Assembly (NCBI GenBank): GCA_905250075.1
Contig: CAJNOP010000292.1
Location: 124,001 to 188,000, forward strand
From: Rotaria sp. Silwood1
Lineage: Eukaryota > Rotifera > Eurotatoria > Philodinida > Philodinidae
Reading direction: 5' to 3'
Length of the DNA: 64,000 nucleotides
Shown: positions 54,208 to 64,000 of the stretch, in pieces
Position numbering within the stretch: the stretch's first letter is position 1
How the letters are laid out: each line of letters begins with the position of its first letter
Made by a program: the position numbers and the translations under genes
The notes under the pieces: model-generated
What the model was told of the DNA's origin: nothing
The model's input: the letters and a program-made list of their open reading frames with translations, nothing else
Database searches by the model: none

Positions 54208-54425
54208 GTGCTTGCCGAAAACCGCAGCGGAACCGCCGTGAGTCATAACATACCAAATACAACCGGAAAGTCATTTATTTTTTTCTACTTCACTTCATTA
54301 CTCCGTTACAACATCACACCCACACTCAACAGAACAACGAAGTAAAGAAGTGACGGAGTAATGCAATAACGTAGGAGATATAGTAATATGAGCGATACTC
54401 TTGAAATATTTATGAGATAAACCTG
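54208..54425. repeat. Candidate insertion with hairpin in a pseudogene intron
   Basis: Next to the acceptor of the 54203 exon lies a GC-rich patch (GCTTGCCGAAAACCGCAGCG and following) unlike any other intron here. Further in, CATTACTCCGTTAC (54295-54308) and GTGACGGAGTAATG (about 54350-54363) form inverted arms around a CACACCCACACTC stretch. It looks like a small inserted element, but its edges are not fixed. Confidence 0.4.
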
Positions 54426-54660
54426 AGCTGTTGCATCGCGAGTTGTGGCAACCTGTGCTTCTACTCTTCTTGTATCATCGAAAATTGATGAAATAAGAAG
54501 AACGATAATAGAAAAATAATTTTATATATTCCACCATTGGTTGATGCTTTAAGAAGTTCTTCATGAAAACCACCGATAATTTCGAAATACATGTGTTTAG
54601 ATAGAAGAGCCATCATTACGCACATCTTACCACTGCATTCTTGTTTGACAACACACAATA

Positions 54661-57600
54661 GCTTAACTTAGATTTTTATATCCTTGGAATACTTTTCTAA
54701 ACGTGTTACAATAGATTCTTTCTTTTTTAAATATTATTTCAACGTTTAACTGATAACTGTTCAATATCTGTTTCCGTCTTCTATTGTAAATATTTAATTA
54801 GATTAATATAAGATTTGTTTGCTGATGATATCTAACAAGATATACTCTTTTTAACCATAATGGAATTGTTGCTGAAAATACAATCGTTTGAAGTTTTTCT
54901 TTGTGTCGTCAAATAGTTTTCACGATAAAATGTATATGTACATTATCCTAGAAGAAATAAATTCAATAAAGAGATAAACAAAACATATTTTACCTAAAAA
55001 CCTATATCAAGCATTCTATTAATTTCAGGTAAAACAGTAATTTGACTTTGATGAGAGTAATCATTATTTTTTTGAATTTAAGAAACTTTTAATACTTCTG
55101 TGCATAGTAAAAAAAAATATCTGAACCTGGTTTTAATGATAATTCTGGTCGAGAATATTCTTTTCTATCATAAATTATTCATATTATAAGAAAATGAGAT
55201 GTTATTGATAGAAAGTCAGTTTTCATTTGTTTTCCAAGTTCTCATGTTGATTCTGAAACTAAGCAAGAAGTATCATGATTCCATACATTCGATATTTGTT
55301 TTTGAAGGTATACAACTATTAGAAGGAGAAATGATAACATGTTTTTCTTTTCTAGTCTGTTTAACATTAAACAAATATAAAAAGATTTTTACGAAAAGTT
55401 AAAGGCTTTATTAAAAAACTTTAGCTGAATTAGTAAGTTAATTTAATAAAACATTGTAATTATTTTTTTTTGTATGTTTATTAACACTAAAATGTTAAAA
55501 TAAACAAAATGCTTATTTATTTTATTTAAGATAATCAGAAAATAAATAAAATACATTGGATAATCGAAGAAAATGGTAACATTGTTATATTGATAACGTT
55601 GATTCTACTCTGAATCAAAGATTTTTCTATCCTTCATAACATCTCGAATATGACTAGATTGAGAACAACGAGAAATGAATTGAACAGCATAAGTGAATAT
55701 TTGAGAGTATTAAAAGATCTCATCATCATCATCATCTCAACACCAATAACAATAATGAAAACAAATCAATATATTAGTTGAAATTTCACTAACCGAACAT
55801 TGATCATCTGCACGCAAAATGGAGGATCGTTCCATTCTTCTTATGTATATTTAATATATATATTTATTATCTATGACTACGTGGATTGAACTGTCAGTAT
55901 TTTGTTTTTATATTGAACAATATACATATCTTCAAATAAATTATATTCTTTCCATAAAGATATTTGGTGGCTGTTACTGCTTATGACGATATGTATTAAT
56001 AATCACATCATAAGATAAGCATTATGACTATCAAAATTTTTGTTTTTTCATAATTATATTTTGGTTTTTATGGAAGGAAAGTGAACAGATAATAAGAAAA
56101 AAAGAATAATGGAGAGGAGCTACTTTTAGGAATAGATGACATTCATTAGTCATTATTTTGACTGTCAAATGGTTTATATGTGAATTGAGAATGAGGTTTA
56201 TTTATTGTATCATGAAAACGGTAATTGTTTCATTACACATGCAAAACTATTCTTAAATATTATAGAGGCGAGTAGAAGATTCTTCAATAAACAAAAACTA
56301 ATTAAAATGAATTTTATATTAACGGTAATGAAGATTTTGCCTGTGAACATAATCAAAAAACAAAACCTATTATTTTATTTGAGCAATCGCCCAACCATTA
56401 CAAGCATCTGAAGACATGCTTCTCACTGTTAAGCTTTCACAATCTCAAATTAGCTTGACAACGTTAGTAAGAAATTGCGAAATTATATCTGTCATTTTTA
56501 ATAGCTAGAACTTTATTTCTGATGTAAGAGAAGCAAAAACAACATTATTTCGTAAACTGATTTTAAGAGAGACGTGTAGGTGAAATGCGAAGGTTTGGGT
56601 AAGACTAAAGAGAAGGTTCGCATCTACACTGTCACCTTTTTCAGCAAAATAAAGAGTAGCTGTCACAATGAGGATTTGGTTATTATTTTAATTAGATTGA
56701 TACCAGTTTTCTTACCTAGCTTCTTCGTTATGGTACCCTTCTTATTCTTAAGTCCTAAACAATTGGATGGTATTATAAAACTTGCATCAATGATAATACC
56801 GAATAGATAAGAAACCAATTATTGAATGCCTGATACGATTCGAGCCACAATGAAACTGCAAACAACTGGTAAATACAGAAGTAAACAACCGTCTATGAGA
56901 TGTCAAATACATTTTTCCAGAACTTTTATTTCGGAAAAGTTCAGTAATAGAAAGTCTTCTTATCACAACTATCATCAAATATTTTTATTCAACGATAATC
57001 ATGCTTCTTGAAAGTGCGGTTAAGATCAGAAGCGTAACAGTTAAAGTTCCAAATAAATAAATCAGTATGTTTTCCTTGTTCGTTGGAGCTTACACTAATT
57101 TCGTCTTAGCCATCACTTTATGAGTTTTTCATTAGTAGTTAGTTATTTATTAATGACTCATGGACGAGTAATCATTAATCAATAAACTTATTGATTATTA
57201 GTGAAATTATAATATCAAATGGCTGTGGATCGATGGATGGGTATAACTATAGTTAATACTCATTTATTGACGCCCATACACTTTATCAGGCGGTTGTCTT
57301 AACTGTTAAACCATTAGGAATCTCTTCTCTATCTCACATACAGATGATTATTGCTCTGTCACATCATTTTTGTCTCAAACCTACTCTATCCAATTGAAAT
57401 AGACTAAATATCAGTCTTAAAAACAATAATAAATGATGCTTCAACAAAAGTATATTTCAGTATTTCTGTACTCGTCAGACTATGAATTCCTACTATTTGA
57501 CGTCATTTCAATGTTGATCTGTTTTCTAACTACACTAGAAGAATCAGGAACAGATATATTGTGGAAACAATACTTAACATTGTTTAGATTTTATGACTTT

Positions 57601-59444
57601 TTATGATGGTATGACTCTCAAACTGTAACTCTAATTGCCTAGATTATATCCAGTATATAGATCTTTTAATAATATAATTGATTTTGTAATTTTAGTGTTT
57701 TAACACTATCGAAAAGGCGAGTCTTCGAAAATGTGCAATGTCCACCTAGATGATTTCTTCGCATTTATTTTGATACCAAATACTAATTTTTTGTTAACTT
57801 AACCTGCGTGCTGAAAATGTAACCTGTTGCATTTGATAGCAATCAGTAGTAATAATCATATCATTCTTAGCTTTCCTTATTTTCTCTTATATATTTCCCA
57901 TAGTTTATTTATCATCGTAATAGTATATATGAAATAAATTCTCTGGTATACAAATCTCAATAGTAATTGTCAATATATTCATTTCTCACGAAAGAACATT
58001 CCGAGGTAAACGAATCCGATTGTATGAGAGTATCCAATGGAAATTTGGGTTAAGGAGTCGCTAACGGCTCCGACATTCAAATTTCAATGAGGTTCCGATG
58101 AGATCCAACTGTCAGAATCGATAAATATTTCCATTGTCGGTTTCTGATAAGTTTTCGATAGATTTTCACCAACGTTTTTGAATCTCTGATGAATCGTATA
58201 TTTTATGAAAAGATCCGTCATTCGAATTCTATCGGACTTTAACTGAAAATATGTATGAGCTTTGATTATTGAAATCTGGTGTATTTCTTTCTAGCGGAAT
58301 TCCAATGAAATCACACAATATTAATAGATATAGTCTTAGTGTAATAACTGTTGACAACGTTAAAATGTTAGTTTGAACGGAGAAATCCTAATCTGCAATA
58401 CATACATGAATAAAAGTTTTCGAGTTAGAGAATCTCGGTCAGATCACGCATACTATAAAAAAAATTCGGATTTGTTATAAACATTGATCAAAGCTTTTCG
58501 AAGATCAGTAATCCATACTAACTATCAGTTTTAAAAATCTTCTGGCCAGGACTTTCGGTTGGAAAAGTGTATGTTAAATTGTTCTTCTCTCAGAATAGGC
58601 CAATAAATTTGTTGCTACCATCAGTGAAATCTCAATGTATTTAATTTAATTTAACGACTTGATAAGTGTGAGAGTCTACAGTTTCTCAAGCTATTCGATA
58701 AATAATTAAATTGAAAGACATATCCCTTGTTTTTCTAAACTTCAACTCTAACAAGAAGATAGAGTAAAAAAAAACGTTATTTTATTGAAACTATAAGTGA
58801 ATACGGCAAGATAACGCATTCGTCCGATAGATTTCAATTAGAATTACACATATTCCTAGTATTTATCATTTTTACGAGAATCGAATACTAAGTATACAAT
58901 TACAAAACTCTTATGTATTAACTGTTCCGTTGTTATCAAGTTCCGAAAAATTTCTGGAATAAATGAGGATTCAAAGTGGCTCTAATTCTTATTTGCCAAC
59001 TACAACTACCAACGAGCACTAGTAAGAATTCCCGTATTTTGTCAACCGTTCTTACATTGTAAAAACAGTTAGATAATGTCTGATAATTAGTTGAATTAAC
59101 TTCTTATGTGATTGACACTATCGTCAAGCTGTTGTCCGTATCATTGCAACATATGAAAAATTTCCAAACAAAACCTTCCTAATTAGGATCCAATAAATAT
59201 TTATATTTATCCTTTGCCGCTCCCAATAGACATAAGTGAGACCAGTAAATAAACTATTTATTGTAGTACTATTCCTGACTATCACTTCATTCATTTATTC
59301 TTTATAAACAATTGTCACGTCTGTCAGAAAGATACGCAAAAGAAGTACTTCATCGATCTAAATTATTCCTTTTGATAAACTGACAACTTAGTCAATTTGA
59401 AACATTTCATATCTAATTTTTCTTCTCAAAGACAATATATATAT
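54661..59444. other. Gene-poor region between Mind bomb copies
   Basis: No gene I can support. 54830-55170 (minus) has stretches that read like old exons (ITVLPEINRMLDIG, RPELSLKPGSDIFFYYAQKY) and may be decayed 5' parts of the neighbouring pseudogene or of another gene. Around 58050-58250 several TCCGA/TCGG motifs recall the GC-rich element at 22352. The rest is AT-rich without visible structure. Confidence 0.35.
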
Positions 59445-59726
59445 ATATAAATTTTCTATTAATAATTTCGACATCAATGATATTCTTTGATAAAAAAATT
59501 TACACCGATGATTGAAGAACTAACAAATAATAAATCAATTCAAACTAATTATTAATTTCTCAAACAATGTAAAATATATTAAACAACGTATTAATTAAAA
59601 TATTCATAGTGACATTAAAGCACACATATAATCTTTTTTTTTTTATTCTTTGTTCTACAATAAAAGTCAACACAAAACAAATAAAAATATTGCGTATATA
59701 TAGACAAAACGATTACTTTTTTTATC
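59445..59726 (-). other. 3' flank of Mind bomb gene, duplicated but diverged
   Basis: Alignable with about 50140-50430 at roughly four-fifths identity by eye, much lower than the ankyrin part of the same duplication. Probably the 3' UTR and flank; ACAATAAAA-like motifs near 59655 are on the plus strand and are not interpretable as signals. Confidence 0.45.
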
Positions 59727-62700
59727 CTATGTATATAAAATAATAGATTTTTCAATCGGTTTTCGACATATTGGGCATTCTTGTACACGATCACCACAAT
59801 TTTGACATACACCATGACCGCATAAAAAGACCATATTCTTTAATCGATCCATACATATTGGACAATGAACTTGTTCACGAATTTCTTGTAATTGTTGTTG
59901 TAAACGAGCTAATGCTATTGCATCACTTACATCATTTGATGGCGTTGGTGTTGGTGTAGTTGGTGTTTCAGATTTTATTGAAACACTATCATTATTTCCA
60001 CAACAAAGTTCATTAAATGACACTATTGAATCAATCGCTACTCGACATACAAAACATTTTTCCGTTAGACCAGCACATTCTATGAATTAAATAGATAAAT
60101 ATATATATATATATATTAAATATTATTTGATTTACCTTCACAAGCAATTAGATGTCCACATGGTTTATACATAACAGATGCTTTACGTTGAGAACATAGT
60201 TTACATTGTTCAATCTATATTAATTATATGAAAAACAAAAATAATATGTTCCACACAAAAAAAAAAAACAATATTTATTTTTTACTTTAATTCTTGTTTG
60301 AATATTTTCTTTACATAATAAACATTTTTTAACTCGACTAGCACATAAATGACATGTAACTACATGTGAACATGGTTGAAATAATGTATCTCGTTCATTG
60401 TCAGAACAAACAAGACATTCAGTTAAACTATTATTTTGAGACAATTGTTGATCATTATTATTCTCTCGATTATATTCGCTTTAAAGAAAAAAAAACATAA
60501 TGCATAATTTACAAACTTCAATTAATTTTATATACATATGTTTTTCTGTTAATATTCGACATAAATGTGGATCAGGACATAGATCAAATGGTTTTTGATT
60601 CTTTTTATTTTTTGCAGATAAATCTGCACCATGCATAACTAATGTACAAGCAATAGCTACACTTGGTCGTTTATCATAACCATTTGTATTTGTAAATATA
60701 TTTATTAACTAATAAAAATAAAACTTAATGTTAGTTTAAATTATAACTTATTTTAAAATGAATACAAACTCGTCCACTATCTCCAACATCTTGTAATTGT
60801 TTTAATTGTGATAATGTATGATGTCTTAAAGCTTCATGAAGACATGTATCACCATCTTTATCAGCTAAATTAACATTTGCATTTTTACTACATAATAACT
60901 ATTTACAAACAAAAATATTACATATATTTATTTCAAATGAAATATTTTTCAACAAATTCTTCTTACATTTACAATTTGTAAATGTTGTCGACCAACAGCT
61001 AAATGAAGAGCAGTTTGTAAACTAATATTTTGTGCATTAATTGATGCATTTCCTTTAGTTAAAAGTAATTCAGCAACTAAACAATGATCATTAAGTGCTG
61101 ATAAATGTAAAGCTGTAAATCCATCATCTTTTTTCTCATCAACAAGCCATTGACGATTTTGAATTTTAGAAAGAATAAGTTCAATAGCACTGAAAAATAA
61201 AACCAATCGAATATTTTATTATTTATTTCTATTTGCATATATATATATCTATTCATATACATTTATTCATTCATATAGCTACAGTTTTGTTTTGTTTTCT
61301 TTCTATACATTGTTTGCACTAAGAAATATAACCGTAAGAAAAGATAAAAACAACATTTTGCCAAAGAGAAAACAAGTCATTTATTCGACAGAAAGTAACA
61401 TGACTTAGTTGAAGCACATTTTCTTTCATAGTATTTAAAGATTAAAAAAAAAAACCATTCTGCATTGTCAGTTACCTTATAAAATGTTGAATGAAAAAAT
61501 ATTTTATTATTAGTCAGTAAAAAATAGGAAAATATATTTGAAATGACCAACACGTGATTATAAAAATTACTGGCATAGTTTGTATGCAAACGTTCGAGTA
61601 TAGAGAACCGACGATGTCGACAGAAGAAAAAAAAAAGATGGGACTAATTTCGTTATAGCCCGGCACGAGGAACCAGAAAAAAGAAAAAAAACAGACAACC
61701 AGGCATTTTTCGCTCTTCCTCACGCACATACTCGTTCAATCAGCAAAAAAAAAAGAAAGAGACAGAAGAAAAAAAAAATTATTGTAGATCTATGTGCGTG
61801 CAGACACTTGCACTCTTCATGTCAGTATATGTTTGAAAACGAACACAAAAAACTAATAGATTATGTTTTCCCATTTTTTTGTTTCATTTATATTTATTTA
61901 TGTTTTTTCTTGTATATTAGAAAACCACCACGTTTTAGTCACTATCTTTTAGTCATCGATGAGGATGTTATTAATAATAAGTTCGTTATTCTGTATCTAT
62001 ATATATGAGAAAGGTCGCATGATGCCAACATTGATGAGGTATGACGATCAGCTTGCGCGATGTTAACCAGCTGGCAGAATGTAAGATAAAAAGGAAAATG
62101 CAGATGGATGATCTGATTGTTGTCTCTCGCCAAGGGGATTATTTTTTTTTTCCATGTCGGCCAAGCTAGCAACGGCATCATACATGTATATTATCAACTG
62201 AACATCAATGTTATTCTAGAAACATCTATGCTCGTTTTGGAAACGATATTTATGCATGCATAATTCTATTCCTGTTCAGTTATCATCGTTTGTTCATCAT
62301 TTTTTCTTCTCTCTCTATCTCTTTTTCTTTCTCTCCCTCTCTCTCTCTCTTGTTTGGTATCTTCTTTTCGTCCTTATCGATCACAGAAAAGGAAAAAAGG
62401 CATCATTTTATTGCTGTTGTCTTTTTTTTCTCTCAGCCGAAAATACTTCCTGCTGCCGTATATATGTATATATCAATCAGAAGAAGTGCGAACGTTTGTG
62501 TGCCGTTTTTTCTTCTTGTAGTATTGGCCAAATTTAGCCCCGACATTACTATTATCCTGATTCTTCTATTCGCTACTACATATGTCTACGTACAAGAATA
62601 GACTGTGCATATATGTATAATACACGCACAAAAAAGAATCATCAGTGGCATACATATATATATATATATGCAAGAGCAATGGATGATTCTATACACAGAA

Positions 62701-64000
62701 TCGTTTATATTTATCCTGCTTATTCTCGTTTATTAGAGTAGTACACATTCTACTGCATGTTCAAATATGGTTTATCAATATGTAAGTAATAATAAAGAAA
62801 GTTTCCAATTCGTACTTCTAAGACAGACCATATCGAAAATGTATCTTATGGAATGTAATAGAAGTATGCCGAGGGCTTTCTCCTTCATCATCATGAATAA
62901 TACAAAAACACAATAAGAATCTACGAATAAATCTATTCGTCATTATTTTCTTATATCAAAAGAAGTGAACAAAAATCGAAACCGATCATAATGAAGAAAA
63001 ACAAAACATATGGAAATACAATCAGTTTCTTTTATAGTATTTCAATCGGTCAATCAACATGTTTATGTGAATCAGAATAATAGAAAAAAAAGAAGACTGT
63101 TGTCCAGATGTGTGATATCTGTTCTCCTGCTGATTGACCGCTTATTCGCTTAACAATGAGAAATGAAAAAAACAAGAAAAGAAAAGAAAAGAACAAAGAT
63201 AAGATCTAATGACTTACGATGAATTGCCACGTAAAGCAGCATGATGAATTGAATTGAAACCATTGTTATTACATGTAGCTACATCAGCATTGTATTCAAG
63301 TAAAATAATAATTAAATCATCACGTCTTTTTGATATAGCATCATGTAATGGTGTATCACCATCTGAATCTTGTATTCCAGGATGAGCACCATTTGATAAA
63401 AGAGTTTTACATACATCAAAATGGCCTTTACAAACACCTATAAAAAATATATAGAAGAATATGATTTATGATAGAATTTTCATATGCTACTCATCATTTT
63501 ATGAATATATATTAATTTAGATAGAGAGGAAATGCTTGACTTGCTCTTTTTTTGTTTTTTAATCATACTCATATTAAATAAACAACTATGTACTTGACTA
63601 ATCATTGATTTTATTTGTTTCTTGACACATACATCATTGTTTTAGAAGATATCAAGGTCACAAAAGATTAAGATTTATATAATATTTCTTTTTTTTTTTA
63701 TATTTATAACTTTTGAAGAAGTTGTTTTTTTTTAACTAAATTGGAAAAAATATATTTACCAATATGTAATGCTGTTTGTCGTCGTTTATTTCTAGCATTT
63801 AGATCAGCACCTGATTTTGCAAGTAACTCTAATACTTCAGCTTCATCACCAAATGCAGCATGATGTACAGCTCGATCACCATCTTTATCCTAGATAAGAT
63901 ATTTGAAAAATAAGAATGATTTTTGTTATGTTGAAAAAATATAGTTTTACTTCAATTTCTAAATTAGCATGATGTTGAATAAGTAAACGAATAATATCTA
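59727..64000 (-). CDS. MIB1: E3 ubiquitin ligase Mind bomb 1, 3' part (runs off window)
   Basis: Nine minus-strand exons: >64000-63951, 63889-63760, 63437-63218, 61189-60967, 60898-60770, 60708-60536, 60478-60286, 60214-60136 and 60079-59727. They encode the ankyrin array ([67 protein letters not shown]), the DLCPDPHLC element, and three C-terminal RING fingers ([54 protein letters not shown]). The protein ends [17 protein letters not shown], close to the end of animal MIB1. A coiled segment [13 protein letters not shown] precedes RING 3. Mind bomb ubiquitinates Delta/Jagged ligands to drive their endocytosis in Notch signalling. The N-terminal MIB/HERC2 and ZZ domains lie beyond the window. 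One 2.0-kb intron separates two ankyrin exons; the others in the 3' half are 54-71 bp. No defect was seen. Confidence 0.9.
60763..64000. repeat. Segmental duplication shared with 50545-54050
   Basis: Offset is about 10,215 bp at the 3' ankyrin exon and stays similar throughout. Identity is near-complete over 60763-61575 and 62460-64000, including introns. It drops over about 61590-62450 and outside the 60763 boundary. The copy continues past the window end. Confidence 0.85.

Larger units (their letters stand above)
50432..54660 (-). pseudogene. Broken Mind bomb (MIB1-type) partial copy
   Basis: Minus-strand ankyrin exons equivalent to those of the intact copy lie at 54203-54171, 54111-54003, 53941-53812, 53494-53275, 50974-50752 and 50683-50555. 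Damage is clear. Exon 54111-54003 carries one extra T in the run at 54061-54065, shifting frame where AAAQNGHLDIIRLL is expected. A conserved [14 protein letters not shown] is [14 protein letters not shown] here. The region coding for the last ankyrin part and RING 1 and 2 is deleted. The RING 3 remnant (50432-50535) has lost a core Cys/Gly pattern and has TGA at 50440-50442 where the other copy has CGA. A possible upstream exon (EELLKASTNGG) lies near 54545-54660. Despite this, ankyrin exons and introns stay nearly identical to the intact copy. Confidence 0.8.

Overview
The window is AT-rich animal DNA with many short spliced genes, mostly with introns of 45-60 bp. A bdelloid rotifer is the best fit. 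The protein families are animal ones: STAT-like factors, a Mind bomb E3 ligase, sushi/EGF proteins and a B-box/coiled-coil protein. They sit beside a bacterial-looking GH13 glucosidase, a GRDP-like protein, a recently duplicated and partly homogenised gene segment, and degenerate TGTGGG repeats like the telomere unit reported for Adineta. The species is inferred. No rRNA gene, convincing tRNA gene or CRISPR array was seen.

Layout. 1-2236 holds only a decayed B-box-like fragment. 2237-4824 (+) is a secreted sushi/LamG/EGF protein. 5709-9024 (-) is a GH13 alpha-glucosidase, which shares a 506-bp divergent promoter with a GRDP-like gene at 9531-12132 (+). A first STAT-like gene follows at 12588-16140 (+). 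16.1-26.9 kb is a repeat-rich block. It holds an 84-bp palindrome, an 805-bp foldback element with the same termini, a tRNA-derived SINE-like repeat, a GC-rich TCGGA-repeat element, a LamG exon and a B-box exon on the minus strand, facing telomere-like tracts and a truncated EGF-family gene. A second STAT-like gene lies at 26879-30558 (+). 30.6-40.5 kb is almost gene-free. 40525-42238 (+) is a type II membrane glycosyltransferase of exostosin type. A third STAT-like gene lies at 45028-49426 (+). The last 14 kb hold two minus-strand Mind bomb copies: a broken one (50.4-54.7 kb) and an intact 3' part (59727 to the window edge).

Relationships. The three STAT-like genes lie in the same orientation and share most internal exon boundaries and phases, so they look like one family amplified locally. 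The tails after the SH2-like domain differ strongly. The two Mind bomb segments are nearly identical over ankyrin exons and introns but clearly diverged elsewhere, a mosaic that suggests gene conversion. I assembled the multi-exon genes by hand from GT/GC-AG sites and reading phase. In every complete model the exon lengths sum to a multiple of three.
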